Positions 26,683 through 36,240 are shown, numbered from the stretch's first letter. The stretch: DNA of 64,000 nt from Paenibacillus woosongensis (GCF_009725165.1 NZ_WNZW01000001.1:868001-932000); one strand, 5' to 3'. Notes: a model not told the origin generated them from the letters alone. Made by a program: numbers and translations.

Positions 26683-28199
26683 CTCGGCTCCCCCCCTGCA
26701 ATCGCCTGCATAACTTGCGACTGTCTTGCTGCTCCACCCTGCACTTCCTGCACCTTGCGGCGATCCCGCATAATGGCCACGCGGTCGCTCACCCGCAGCA
26801 CTTCCTCCAGCTCGGAGGAAATGAACAGGACGGACATTCCCTTCTCCGCCAAAGTGACAACGAGCTTCTGTATTTCCGCTTTGGCCCCGACGTCGATGCC
26901 CCTTGTCGGTTCATCCAGAATCAACAGGCCAGGCTCAGTGAGCAGCCAGCGCGCCAGCAGCACCTTCTGCTGATTGCCCCCGCTTAAGTGGCGGATAAGC
27001 TGCTCGGGTGCGGGCGGATTGATGTTCAATAGGCGGATATACTCTTCGGCGATTTCATCCTGGCGCTTGCGGGGTATCGTGCGGAACCAGCCCTTCGTCG
27101 CCTGAAGGGCAAGGATAATATTTTCCCTCACGGTCAGATCGTCGATAATGCCCTCCGCCTTTCGATTCTCCGAGCAAAAAGCGATCCCCAGGTCTATGGC
27201 TTGCCGCGGGCTGGCAATTATTCCGCTAAAACCGCCTAGCCGAACCTGACCCTCATCGGCGCGATCCGCACCGAACAGCAGCCTGGCGAGCTCCGTGCGC
27301 CCCGAGCCGAGCAGTCCTGCAATGCCTACAATCTCGCCTTTATGAATGCGAATATCAAATGGTTCAATCGAACCCCGCTTGCCAAGGCGGCTCGCCTCCA
27401 GCAGGATCCCGGCGCACCGCTCCGCCCCCTCTCCCGGCTGCTTGGGCAGCTGTTCGAGCAGTGAAAGCTCCTTGCCAATCATTTTCGATACCAGCTCTAT
27501 GCGGGGAAGGTCCTGCGCCATGTATTCCCCAACAAATTCTCCATTACGGAGAATGGTTATTCGATCTGAAATTTCATACACCTGGTCCAGAAAATGCGTT
27601 ACGAACAAAATCGCCAACCCTTCGCTTTTCAATTTGCGCATAATCTTGAACAGCTGGGCAACCTCACTTTGATCGAGGCTTGAGGTCGGCTCATCCAGAA
27701 TAAGCACCTGGGCCGAGACGCTTAAGGCTCGGGCGATCGCTATTAATTGCTGAACCGCTACCGAGTAGGACTGAAGTGTTCGCGTGACATCTATTTGCAA
27801 ATGCAATCTGTCCTGCAGGAGCCGCTCCGCATTCCGGTTCATTTCCTTCCAGCGGATGCGCCCCAGGCTGCGAGGCTCATTGCCGATATAAATGTTCTCG
27901 GCAACCGACAGATTAGGACATAGATTTACTTCCTGATACACCGTGCTGATACCGGCGTGCTGGGCCTCCTGCGGGTTGTGAACCGCAATCGTCCGGCCGT
28001 TCATTACAACGCTGCCCGCATCGGCCGTGTAAACCCCCGTGAGCACCTTGATCAGCGTCGACTTGCCTGCGCCATTTTCGCCCATGAGCGCATGAACTTC
28101 ACCCGGGAATAGCCGGAAGTTCACGCCAGACAACGCCTTGACGCCGGGGAACTGCTTATGGATGCCAGTTATTTGTAAAATAGGTTCGTTCTCTATCAT
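26679..28199 (-). CDS. Sugar ABC transporter ATP-binding protein, YtfR-like (two ATPase domains)
   Basis: A 506-residue tandem ATPase of the CUT2 type. Domain 1 has Walker A GENGAGKST near residue 40 and Walker B VLILDEPTSS. Domain 2 has the degenerate GLLGSGRTEL P-loop normal for these proteins, signature LSGGNQQKVLLARWL and Walker B LLILDEPTRGID. GAGAGGAC lies before the ATG. It energises the YtfT/YjfF-like permeases; the binding protein gene is upstream. Confidence 0.93.
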   Translation of the reverse strand: MIENEPILQITGIHKQFPGVKALSGVNFRLFPGEVHALMGENGAGKSTLIKVLTGVYTADAGSVVMNGRTIAVHNPQEAQHAGISTVYQEVNLCPNLSVAENIYIGNEPRSLGRIRWKEMNRNAERLLQDRLHLQIDVTRTLQSYSVAVQQLIAIARALSVSAQVLILDEPTSSLDQSEVAQLFKIMRKLKSEGLAILFVTHFLDQVYEISDRITILRNGEFVGEYMAQDLPRIELVSKMIGKELSLLEQLPKQPGEGAERCAGILLEASRLGKRGSIEPFDIRIHKGEIVGIAGLLGSGRTELARLLFGADRADEGQVRLGGFSGIIASPRQAIDLGIAFCSENRKAEGIIDDLTVRENIILALQATKGWFRTIPRKRQDEIAEEYIRLLNINPPAPEQLIRHLSGGNQQKVLLARWLLTEPGLLILDEPTRGIDVGAKAEIQKLVVTLAEKGMSVLFISSELEEVLRVSDRVAIMRDRRKVQEVQGGAARQSQVMQAIAGGEPR

Positions 28200-28286
28200 T
28201 TGTACAGTCCTCTCCCTTCCATAGTAAGCAGCTCCGGACGCATGGCCAGGCCAGTCGTCCGGAGCGCTATTTTCCCTTGGCCCCCG

Positions 28287-29339
28287 TCAGTACTGGCGGT
28301 TCGGCAGCTCTCGCTTCGCATCCTCCGAGGTGAATACACCTTCTACCGTAACGATCCGTTTAGCCACATCCTTGCCGTCTACCACATCGCGTACCGCATC
28401 CATCAATTGCGGGCCGAGCAGCGGATTGCACTCGACGATAAAATTGATTTTGCCTTCGCTCGCCGCGACGAATCCGTCCTTGACGCCATCAACGGTAATG
28501 ATGATGATGTCTTCGCCGGGCTTCAGGCCCGCGGCCTCAATCGCCTGAATTGCACCCAATCCCATATCGTCATTATGTGCGTACAGCACGTCGATCTTCT
28601 TATGCGCCTTCAGGAACGCCTGCATGACTTCCTTCCCTTTGGCCCGCGTGAAATCACCCGTCTGGGAAGCGATCACCTTCAGCTTCGGATTGAAGGCAAT
28701 CTCCTCGGCAAAGCCTTTCTGCCGGTCGATGGCCGGTGCCGAACCCGTTGTACCCTGCAGCTCTACGATGTTGATCTCTTCCTCGGTATCCTTGTATTGT
28801 TCGACCAGCCATTTGCCTGCGCTGCGCCCTTCCTCGACGAAATCGGAACCGATAAATGTCTCATATAGAGACGTATCTTTGGAATCCACCGCACGGTCCG
28901 TCAGAATCACCGGGATGCCAGCATCCTTCGCTTCCTTTAATACGGTATCCCAGCCCGACTCAACGACCGGGGAGAAGGCGATCACATCTACCTTTTGCTG
29001 AATGAAGTTGCGGATCGCTTTAATCTGGTTCTCCTGCTTCTGCTGCGCATCGGAGAACTTGAGCTCGATTCCAGCATCCTTCGCCGCATCCTGGATCGAT
29101 TTCGTATTGGCCGTCCTCCATCCGCTCTCTGCTCCGACCTGTGAGAAGCCCAGCGTAATTTTCCGGTCGCTGGCATTCTCCTTGTTCACCGCCGGATCTT
29201 GACCGGACTGGCTTGCCGCTGGCTGCTGGGCATCCCCGCCGCCATTGCCGCCAGGACTTCCGCTGCTGCCGCATGCCGCGGACATGAGCAGCATCAGCGA
29301 AGCCGCAAGTATAATTCCTGATTTCCTGAATATCTTCAT
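28287..29339 (-). CDS. YtfQ-like (galactofuranose-type) sugar-binding lipoprotein
   Basis: A 350-residue binding protein strongly resembling E. coli YtfQ: LGFSQVGAESGWRTANTKS, QQKQENQIKAIRNF, VELQGTTGSAPAIDR and LYAHNDDMGLGAIQAI. The lipobox LMSAAC puts the lipidated Cys near residue 22. The ATG at 29339 has GGGGAGGATAC in front; the longer frame to 29540 is not supported. It heads a transporter unit running to 24690 or further. Galactofuranose, or another furanose such as arabinofuranose, is the likely ligand; this is inference from YtfQ. Confidence 0.92.
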   Translation of the reverse strand: MKIFRKSGIILAASLMLLMSAACGSSGSPGGNGGGDAQQPAASQSGQDPAVNKENASDRKITLGFSQVGAESGWRTANTKSIQDAAKDAGIELKFSDAQQKQENQIKAIRNFIQQKVDVIAFSPVVESGWDTVLKEAKDAGIPVILTDRAVDSKDTSLYETFIGSDFVEEGRSAGKWLVEQYKDTEEEINIVELQGTTGSAPAIDRQKGFAEEIAFNPKLKVIASQTGDFTRAKGKEVMQAFLKAHKKIDVLYAHNDDMGLGAIQAIEAAGLKPGEDIIIITVDGVKDGFVAASEGKINFIVECNPLLGPQLMDAVRDVVDGKDVAKRIVTVEGVFTSEDAKRELPNRQY

Positions 29340-29387
29340 TTTGTATCCTCCCCTTTTGCTAATCACCAATTTGGATGGCGTGACCCG

Positions 29388-29410
29388 ATTATAAAACGCT
29401 TCCAAAACAG
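29388..29410 (-). promoter_or_regulatory. Predicted -10 element and weak cre-like site upstream of the ytfQ-like gene
   Basis: A perfect TATAAT on the minus strand (29388-29393) lies 49 bases before the start codon. The overlapping TGGAAGCGTTTTAT departs from the cre consensus at three positions. No good -35 is present, which fits activation by the AraC-type regulators encoded nearby. Confidence 0.4.
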
Positions 29411-29586
29411 GAGGATATGGAGTTTCATCGCGGCTTGATGCGATTTTTTTTGCATTATTGCGGCCGGCCCGCTTTTTGTTTGTTTTCTTGTGAAGATGGT
29501 TCAATTTTTTATTATCGATTGCGTTTTTATAGGGGATCATTCATAATTTAATTTACATTATTTATAAGGAAAGGGTCCGACTTCCG

Positions 29587-31386
29587 ATGAAGCTGATCCA
29601 CTCGTTTTCCTCAAGCCTGCGGGCAAAGCTGCTAGCCATGTTCGTACTCCTGACCGTCATTCCGTTAATCGCCATCGGACTGATCTCTTACCAGAAATCG
29701 TATAATACGGTGTACGAGAACAGTAAGGCTGGCGCCGTGTTAATTGCTGAGCAGCTGGCTCAGGATTTGGAGATGCTGTTTACGGATACGGGCAAGCTGC
29801 TGGAGCTAGGCAAGCATCCGCGGGTACTGCACTTCCTCTTCTCTCAGAACGATACCTATGAAGATGCCAAAGAAGTGCTTAAATTGATGGATTCATATCG
29901 GCAAACCTACAAATATGAAAGCGTTCTCAATATCTCGATGATCAATTTGTACGGCCGGGGAATTAGCGAGCGTCGCGGTGTCTTCCAGCTGGACAAAAAT
30001 CCGCTGCGCAACCCCCACTTTACTTTTTTGCTGCATCATCCGGATACCGTGCTCTATGTTCCGCCGCCGGATGCCAATCCGCTGGACCGGCTGGACGGCT
30101 TCGCCGAGCCGCATGCCATTTCCATCATGGCTGCCGTGAAGCAGCGGATTACGCACGAAGTCATCGGCTTCATTGTGATCGATCTGGACGATGCCGTCGT
30201 CAAGCGGTTTTGCGACAATGTCACCATCGGCGAGACGGGATTCTTCTACGTCATTGATCAGAACGGGAGGCCGATCTTTACCCCCGCGCGTTCAAGCCGG
30301 GAAATCCAGCTCCCCGCGCAGGACAATTTAACGAGCCTAGCGGCCGGCTCCATGACGAGCTACGTAGATACATCTCGAGGCAGCCCTAAATTTATCTTTA
30401 CCTCGGCTTCCAAGGCCACCGGCTGGAAAATCATCGGGCAAGTGCCGCTCCAGGAGATCGTGTCCGAAGCGAATTCCATCCGGCAGCTGATCATCATTAG
30501 CGTCGTCTTGAGCATCGTGTTTGCGGTTTCGCTTCATTTTTTCATCTCATCCAGACTCACTAGACCGCTCCAATTGTTGAAAAATAAAATGCGGCTGGCT
30601 GCTTCCGGCTTCCTGGAATCGAAGGTCGCTCCTACAGGCAATGACGAAATCGCCGATCTCGGCCAAAGCTTCAACATTATGCTAAGCAAAATCAAGACAC
30701 TGCTCGAGCAGAATATCCGGGAGCAGGAAGAAATGAAAAAGGCCGAGCTCCGGGCGCTGCAGGCGCAAATCAATCCACATTTTCTGTATAACACGCTGGA
30801 TTCGATTCTTTGGATGGCTGAGGCCGGCAAGACCGATAAGGTGATCCGTCTAGTCGAGTCGCTCTCCCGTTTGTTCCGGATCAGTCTGAGCAAAGGTAAG
30901 GACTGGATCAGTCTGGAGAAGGAAATCGAGCATGTGCACAGTTACCTGATTATTCAACAAATGCGTTATCGCGATATTCTCGAATACGAGATCGCGGCAG
31001 AGCCGCATCTTCTCAGCGCTCCGACCTTGAAAATGCTGCTTCAGCCTATCGTGGAAAACGCGCTTTACCACGGAATCAAGAACAAGCGGGGCAAGGGCCT
31101 CATTCGGATTAGCGCCCGTCCCGCAGACGGTGGGGAGATGGAGCTCCGGGTCCAGGATAACGGCTGCGGAATGAACGCGTACAAGCTTGAACAGCTGCGC
31201 GCCAATTTGGCGCATCAACGGCTTCCGGACGAAACCGGCGAGGAGGTCTCCGGCGGCTTTGGACTGCATAACGTACAGCAGCGAATCCGGCTGTATTACG
31301 GACAGCAGTACGGCGTTCAGGTCGACAGCAGTGAAGGAGAAGGTACGACCGTAACGATGCGAATTCCGATGAGAGGACGTGATTAA
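29587..31386 (+). CDS. YesM-type sensor histidine kinase
   Basis: A 599-residue membrane kinase: TM1 (about 12-31), an extracellular dCache-like domain (about 35-290), TM2 (about 297-320), HAMP, the phospho-acceptor motif INPHFLYNTLDS near 395, N-box ENALYHGIKN, G1 DNGCGM near 523 and G2 GGFGLHNVQQRI. The stop is three bases from the next start. It stands divergent from the YtfQ-like transporter operon and is followed by its regulator and a binding protein, so it probably controls that operon. Confidence 0.93.
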   Translation: MKLIHSFSSSLRAKLLAMFVLLTVIPLIAIGLISYQKSYNTVYENSKAGAVLIAEQLAQDLEMLFTDTGKLLELGKHPRVLHFLFSQNDTYEDAKEVLKLMDSYRQTYKYESVLNISMINLYGRGISERRGVFQLDKNPLRNPHFTFLLHHPDTVLYVPPPDANPLDRLDGFAEPHAISIMAAVKQRITHEVIGFIVIDLDDAVVKRFCDNVTIGETGFFYVIDQNGRPIFTPARSSREIQLPAQDNLTSLAAGSMTSYVDTSRGSPKFIFTSASKATGWKIIGQVPLQEIVSEANSIRQLIIISVVLSIVFAVSLHFFISSRLTRPLQLLKNKMRLAASGFLESKVAPTGNDEIADLGQSFNIMLSKIKTLLEQNIREQEEMKKAELRALQAQINPHFLYNTLDSILWMAEAGKTDKVIRLVESLSRLFRISLSKGKDWISLEKEIEHVHSYLIIQQMRYRDILEYEIAAEPHLLSAPTLKMLLQPIVENALYHGIKNKRGKGLIRISARPADGGEMELRVQDNGCGMNAYKLEQLRANLAHQRLPDETGEEVSGGFGLHNVQQRIRLYYGQQYGVQVDSSEGEGTTVTMRIPMRGRD

Positions 31387-31389
31387 GCA

Positions 31390-33168
31390 ATGAAGAAGGT
31401 ATTTCTAGTCGATGACGAAATTCTGATCCGTGAGACGATCCGGGACTGTGTCCATTGGGAGCAGGAAGGCTTTCTCTATTGCGGTGATGCCTCCGACGGC
31501 GAGGTCGCGCTGCCGCTGATCGAGGAGCTTCATCCGGACATTCTGATCACCGACATCAAAATGCCTTTCATGAACGGCTTGGAGCTGTGCACTCTCGTCC
31601 GCCAGCGTATGCCGGATATCAAAATCATCATTCTGAGCGGACATGGCGAGTTCGAGTACGCCCGGAGCGCCCTCAGCATCGGGATCGAAGAATACTGCCT
31701 GAAGCCGATTAGCTCTGCGGATTTAACCAGCCTGCTGCAGAGTGTCAGCCGAAAGATCGATAAGGAACGCAGCGAGCAGGCACAGCTTGAACGTCTCCGG
31801 CGGAACGAGAGCATGGGCAGGGTGCAATCCCGGGCAAAGCTGCTGGACGATCTATGCAGCGGCTTCCTCACAACACCGGAGGCGCTGCATGCCGCATCCC
31901 AGCTCGAGGTGCCCCTGGTCGCCCGTTATTATGCGGTCGTGGTGATGGATCTGCGCGAAGCCGATGATCTGGCAGGCGCACACGTGCCGGAACAACAGGC
32001 CGCAGGTGAAATGACCAGTGCCAAAAACCGTGCAATTGAAGGTCATGAGACGGGAGCCAAGGAGGATACGCCGGAGGCGCTTGATGCTAGGCTCCTGCTC
32101 GGGCAGGCTGCTGAGCTGTGCACGGTGGATAAACGGCTAATCCAGCAAATCAGTGCCTCGGAGGAGGACACAGCTCTCCCCTTCCGTCAGAGCCGGACAA
32201 AGACCGGATGGATTGTCAAAGGCGACACGGTCAATACCCTGAATGAGCGGATCGAGCCGTTCCGAAGGCTGCAAGAGAGCGCGGCCGAACATGCCCGCAG
32301 CTGTGTCATGGCAGTGGGTATCGGCTCGATTCAGGATCGGCTGCAGGGCGTTCATCTCTCTTGTCTGGAGGCGGAGGAGGATATGCACTGGCAGCGGCTG
32401 TCCCGGCAGAACCGCCGAAATTTATGGGAGGCCACCCGCAGTTCCTTACACAGAAACATTTTTTTGGACCGGCAGGCCTTCATCGGATTTCTAAAGGTCG
32501 GCTCTCCCACGGAAACGCCAAGCTTCATCAGGGATTTTGCAGCGGTGTTGCAGCCTATTGACTGGAACACCTCATTGATCGGCTACTACATTCTCAACGA
32601 CGTCACACTGGAAGTCATTCGCACAGCGGAGGAGCTGTACCGCCAGCCCGAGTCTCCTGACAGCTTCCTTCGGCCGTTTCAGAGCAACATTGAGTCAATC
32701 CGAGACTGGGAGGATGCGTGCGCTTATCTGACCCGGCTGGCTGAGCAGTTCTGGCTCTGGCGTACCCGCTCCTCCGACCGCTACGCCCACCTGCTCGTCC
32801 AGGTCAAGGCGTACATTCAAGCCAACTATGACAAGGACCATATTTCTCTACAGGATGCGGCTGATTACGTGAATGTAAGCCCGAGCCATCTCAGTAAAAT
32901 ATTCAGCCAGGAAACGGGACAGACGTTCATCGAATTCCTGACCCAGACCCGGATTCGCAAAGCGATGGAGCTGCTGCACTCCACGCAGGCCAAAACGTAT
33001 GAAATCGCCTTTCAGGTAGGTTATAGCGATCCGCATTATTTTTCTAATCTATTTAAGCGAACTACCGGGATGACCACGACGCAATTCCGCAGGAAGGGAA
33101 TACTTCCTGCAGCGTTGCACCGGGCAGAAGGAGCAGCAGATGAGAGCAGCCAGACAATTTCTTTATAG
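31390..33168 (+). CDS. YesN-type response regulator (REC + AraC DNA-binding domain)
   Basis: A 592-residue regulator. The receiver domain starts VFLVDDEILIRET with phospho-acceptor Asp in LITDIKMPFMNG near residue 56. A variable middle part follows, then a C-terminal AraC double helix-turn-helix (about 475-575: NVSPSHLSKIFSQETG and AFQVGYSDPHYFSNLFKRT). It follows the kinase by three bases and overlaps the downstream binding-protein gene by 29 bases, a tightly coupled kinase-regulator-binding protein unit. Confidence 0.93.
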   Translation: MKKVFLVDDEILIRETIRDCVHWEQEGFLYCGDASDGEVALPLIEELHPDILITDIKMPFMNGLELCTLVRQRMPDIKIIILSGHGEFEYARSALSIGIEEYCLKPISSADLTSLLQSVSRKIDKERSEQAQLERLRRNESMGRVQSRAKLLDDLCSGFLTTPEALHAASQLEVPLVARYYAVVVMDLREADDLAGAHVPEQQAAGEMTSAKNRAIEGHETGAKEDTPEALDARLLLGQAAELCTVDKRLIQQISASEEDTALPFRQSRTKTGWIVKGDTVNTLNERIEPFRRLQESAAEHARSCVMAVGIGSIQDRLQGVHLSCLEAEEDMHWQRLSRQNRRNLWEATRSSLHRNIFLDRQAFIGFLKVGSPTETPSFIRDFAAVLQPIDWNTSLIGYYILNDVTLEVIRTAEELYRQPESPDSFLRPFQSNIESIRDWEDACAYLTRLAEQFWLWRTRSSDRYAHLLVQVKAYIQANYDKDHISLQDAADYVNVSPSHLSKIFSQETGQTFIEFLTQTRIRKAMELLHSTQAKTYEIAFQVGYSDPHYFSNLFKRTTGMTTTQFRRKGILPAALHRAEGAADESSQTISL

Positions 33169-34120
33169 CCAGGTCCTTCCAGCAGCAGTAATGCTGTTTG
33201 GCTGCTTGATCTTTGAAGGCTGCCAATCTGCCGCGACCACGGATGTTAAGTCACCGTCCATCAAAGTTGCTGCTGCGAGCGAAGATGAAGCGCCGCGTTA
33301 TACCTTCGGCATCATATATCCGGTTGCGCATCTGTTCTATGAGGAGATTACCCGTTTAGCAGAGGAGGCGGCAGCTCCTCATTCCATACGGCTTATCGTG
33401 AAAGCGCCGGAAAGCTTCAGTGCCGACCAGCAGATCCACATGATGGAGACAATGATTCAGCAAAAGGTCGATGCCATCGCCATTGCTCCAATCGATGCGT
33501 CTGCCCTTGCTCCGGTAATCGACAGGGCGGTTGAGGCCGGGATTCCTGTCATTTGCTTCGAGTCGGACTCGCCGGGAAGCCGTCGGCTTTCTTTGATCGG
33601 TACGGATAACATCAAGGCCGGGGAGCAAATGGGCCAAGTCATCCGGCAGCTGCACAACAACAAAGGTATGCTTCTCATTGAATCCGGCGTGCAGAGCATG
33701 AAAGTGAATCAGGAGCGTCTCGAAGGCTTGCTCCGGTATTTGCAGGATCATACGAATATCCAAGTGCTTGAAATCCGCTATCATGGTGGAAACAGTGACA
33801 AAGCCTTATCCGATTTGGAACAAATGATCGACGATCACCCGCATTTCGATTCGTTAGTGTCGATCGATCTAATCTCCAGTTCGGCGTCCGTGCTCGTCTG
33901 GAAGGCCAAAGGCTTGAACCGGTTTGCACTCTCTTTCAACATGACCCCGGAAATGAAGGAAGCGATCCGCAACGGACAGATCACCTCCGTCATTTCTCAT
34001 CACGAACAGGAATGGGGGCGCCTGCTCATTGAGCATCTGCTGCGGGCTGCCCAGGGCGAGTATGTTCCTCCTTTCGTCGACACCGGAACCCAGGTGGTAC
34101 AGGGCCTGTCATCGGAATGA
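33140..34120 (+). CDS. Periplasmic-binding-protein-like lipoprotein, probable sugar sensor subunit
   Basis: A 326-residue RbsB/Peripla_BP_4-type lipoprotein (lipobox LIFEGC near residue 28; motifs QQKVDAIAIAPIDASALAP and AVEAGIPVICFESD). It is an orphan: no permease or ATPase gene is attached. It is translated from within the response-regulator gene (29-base overlap), so its natural partner is the kinase at 29587. Kinase/binding-protein sensing of this layout is known from the XylFII-LytS system of Clostridium; a similar role is inferred. Confidence 0.85.
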   Translation: MRAARQFLYSQVLPAAVMLFGCLIFEGCQSAATTDVKSPSIKVAAASEDEAPRYTFGIIYPVAHLFYEEITRLAEEAAAPHSIRLIVKAPESFSADQQIHMMETMIQQKVDAIAIAPIDASALAPVIDRAVEAGIPVICFESDSPGSRRLSLIGTDNIKAGEQMGQVIRQLHNNKGMLLIESGVQSMKVNQERLEGLLRYLQDHTNIQVLEIRYHGGNSDKALSDLEQMIDDHPHFDSLVSIDLISSSASVLVWKAKGLNRFALSFNMTPEMKEAIRNGQITSVISHHEQEWGRLLIEHLLRAAQGEYVPPFVDTGTQVVQGLSSE

Positions 34121-34199
34121 AATATATTCTGGATTAGAATTGGATTACGGAGCTAGAGTTTGATATTTTTATAATGAGAACGTGAATAGGGGCGTATTT

Positions 34200-34838
34200 A
34201 TGACAAACAACCACAAAATAGCCATCATCGGCGGAACCGGAAAAGTCGGGCGTTATATTGCTGCAGCCGCGCTGCGGAAGGGTTATCAGGTGCGAATGCT
34301 CGTAAGAAATCCGCAAAAATTGGACAGCCAAGACGGCAGAATCGAAATCTTGCAGGGCAGTGCAGAAAATAGAGATCATATAGGACAGCTGCTCCAGGAT
34401 TGTCATGTCGTGGTGAACGCTTTTGGCCAGCCGCCGGGAGATGTACCGCTTTATAGCTCCGTAACCGGCATGGTTCTCGAAGTCATGAACGAGCTCGAAA
34501 TCAGCCGATATATCGGTGTTACCGGTGGCTCCCTTACTTTGGAAGGGGACCGGAAGCGATTCATGAACAAAATCGGTGCGCTGCTGTTCAGAGTCTTTTT
34601 CCCTGCGCTGATCAAGGACAAACAGAAGGAAGCGGCCATCATTCAACAATACTGCAATATCGAATGGACGCTGATCCGGCTGCCGTTCGTCGTCGAAGGC
34701 GCGGAAAGCGGCGGCATCAAGGAAAATCTCACCGATATGCCCGGCCTCAAAATTTCCAATCAGGACATCGCGAGCTTTATCGTCCGCCAGGCGGCAGAGG
34801 CCAAATACATTCACAAAACCCCTTTTATCGCTACATAG
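34200..34838 (+). CDS. NmrA/SDR-like NAD(P)-binding protein
   Basis: A 212-residue single-domain Rossmann protein. The dinucleotide motif GGTGKVGRYIA lies near residue 11 and MLVRNPQK follows the second strand, suggesting NADP preference. It belongs to the atypical short-chain dehydrogenase (SDR_a5/NmrA-like) group; the catalytic YxxxK is not evident, so a redox sensor or weak reductase is possible. ATG 34200, with AGGGGCG in front, is chosen over the GTG at 34182. It is monocistronic. Confidence 0.85.
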   Translation: MTNNHKIAIIGGTGKVGRYIAAAALRKGYQVRMLVRNPQKLDSQDGRIEILQGSAENRDHIGQLLQDCHVVVNAFGQPPGDVPLYSSVTGMVLEVMNELEISRYIGVTGGSLTLEGDRKRFMNKIGALLFRVFFPALIKDKQKEAAIIQQYCNIEWTLIRLPFVVEGAESGGIKENLTDMPGLKISNQDIASFIVRQAAEAKYIHKTPFIAT

Positions 34839-34858
34839 AGACTGCAATTGAAGAAATT

Positions 34859-34893
34859 AAAAGTCCCCGTCTCATTCATGAGATGGGGACTTC
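34859..34893 (-). terminator. Terminator of the glutathione peroxidase gene, possibly bidirectional
   Basis: Hairpin AAGTCCCC / GGGGACTT with a TCTCATTCATGAGA upper stem. The T-rich tail TTTTAATTT lies on the minus strand, after the glutathione peroxidase gene; the converging gene ends at 34838. Confidence 0.8.
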
Positions 34894-34949
34894 AAGTTCG
34901 GCTTCATGTCCGGTTTGGACTTTACTTCAATTTGGATTCGGATTTGACA

Positions 34950-35507
34950 TTAAGCCAATTGCAGCAATTCCTGGATACTCGATTGGACAACATCGACAGA
35001 GTCCGTCGGCTCAAAACGGCGCACGACCCGGCCCTGCTGATCGATCAGGAATTTGGTAAAGTTCCATTTGATCGCATCGCCTACCAGCCATTCCGGCGCT
35101 TTGTCAGACACCATCAGCTTCAGCAGCTTCGCGTTGATATCACTTTCATCAAAACCTTGGAACGGGGCCGCCTTCTTCAAATAATCGAACAAAGGATGCG
35201 CCTCCTCCCCATTAACCTCCACCTTCGCAAAAATCGGAAATTTTACGCCATAATTGATCTGGCAGAAGGACTCCGCTTCTTCATTTGTACCTGGCTCCTG
35301 TTCCCCAAACTGATTGCATGGAAAACCGATGATCTCCAGCCCTTCGGCGTGAAATTGCTCGTAAACCTTCTGCACATCGTCAAACTGGGGCGTAAATTTG
35401 CATTTGCTTGCCGTATTCATGATCAGGACCGGCCGGCCCTCCAGTTTATACAATGGGAACCGCTCTCCATTCGTCTTAAGCACGTTGAAGTCATAGATTG
35501 TTGGCAT
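34950..35507 (-). CDS. Glutathione peroxidase-family thiol peroxidase
   Basis: A 185-residue GPx-family peroxidase. The catalytic Cys lies in NTASKCKFTPQ near residue 36, with the family motifs GFPCNQFGEQEPG near 60 and KWNFTKFLID near 150. The catalytic residue is Cys, not Sec, as usual in bacteria, which commonly use thioredoxin as reductant. AGGTGA precedes the ATG. It reduces hydrogen or organic peroxides in the cytosol. Confidence 0.93.
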   Translation of the reverse strand: MPTIYDFNVLKTNGERFPLYKLEGRPVLIMNTASKCKFTPQFDDVQKVYEQFHAEGLEIIGFPCNQFGEQEPGTNEEAESFCQINYGVKFPIFAKVEVNGEEAHPLFDYLKKAAPFQGFDESDINAKLLKLMVSDKAPEWLVGDAIKWNFTKFLIDQQGRVVRRFEPTDSVDVVQSSIQELLQLA

Positions 35508-35906
35508 GGATTATGTCACCTCATGATTGTATGTATTGATTTTCAACATATAATAGATTTGCAAGAAATGCAATAAACCGTTCTCCGTAACCCCTGTTTC
35601 ACTTTGTCAGCTGCTGTGTTGTAACTGCCTGAAGTATAAAAATTCAGCAGCATGCCCTCAGGAATTGTGAGTATCTGCTGTCACAGTCCTTGCGGACATA
35701 GGAGACCTTATTTGTAGAAAAAGAGGCAGATTCGTGTGCTTACGGACACAGGATCAGCTATTTGAACATTTTAACGCATTTTTGCTGCTGTAATGATGGA
35801 TTAGCGGAACTAGGGTCCGATAGCCTGTGAAATTTGCTGATTTGGGACAAATAGCGGAAACAGGGTCCGTTGACGGCATCTTACAGCCGTGGAGGTGCCG
35901 AGAGGC
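35508..35906. repeat. Intergenic stretch with degenerate Paenibacillus-like GCGGA repeats
   Basis: No gene. Four related phrases occur about 45-60 bases apart: TTGCGGACATAGGA near 35690, TTACGGACACAGGA near 35740, TTAGCGGAACTAGGGTCCG near 35802 and ATAGCGGAAACAGGGTCCG near 35856. They look like drifted copies of one short intergenic repeat. Confidence 0.5.
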
Positions 35907-36034
35907 GCGATGGGCCGAGCGTGCGATGGGCCGAGCGTGCGATGTACCGCGTGTGTGATGTACCGCGTGTGTGATGTACCGCGTGTGCGATGTACCAAAC
36001 GTGCGATGGGCCAAGTGTGCTACGTGCTGCCTGT
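35907..36034. repeat. 16-bp tandem repeat array
   Basis: Eight contiguous 16-base units of the type GCGATGTACCGCGTGT, with variants such as GCGATGGGCCGAGCGT. Units 4 and 5 are identical. There are no spacers, so this is a satellite, not CRISPR. The minus-strand frame across it is repeat-driven and not a gene. Confidence 0.85.
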
Positions 36035-36144
36035 GTAACTTGTGAACGTGTGTGAACAAGCAGCGTAAGTGCGGAGTATGTGGCGATGGTGTTGCTGCAT
36101 TAGGTATGCGAGGTATAAGCTCCCACAGCCTGCAGGCGCACAAT

Positions 36145-36196
36145 GCAAAAAAAGCCCCGCTCCTTCTCCCTGCAAGCGGGAAAGGAGCGGGGCTGT
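36145..36196 (-). terminator. Terminator of the alpha-glucoside operon
   Basis: Minus-strand hairpin with arms AGCCCCGCTCCTT and AAGGAGCGGGGCT followed by a run of T residues, just past the stop at 36241. Confidence 0.93.
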
Positions 36197-36240
36197 GTAT
36201 GTTACCGAGCCAGAACAGCCCTAGCCCGGCAGCAGCCGGA

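Noticed and set aside
29391..29410. cre box upstream of the ytfQ-like gene as a firm call
   Set aside because: Three mismatches to the consensus; mentioned only as weak.
35907..36034. Possible CRISPR array
   Set aside because: The 16-base units are contiguous without spacers and diverge from one another; no cas genes in the window.
35754..36143. Minus-strand frame of 129 codons rich in His, Arg and Thr
   Set aside because: It is generated by the 16-bp tandem repeat and overlaps intergenic repeats; no start signal and no plausible protein fold.
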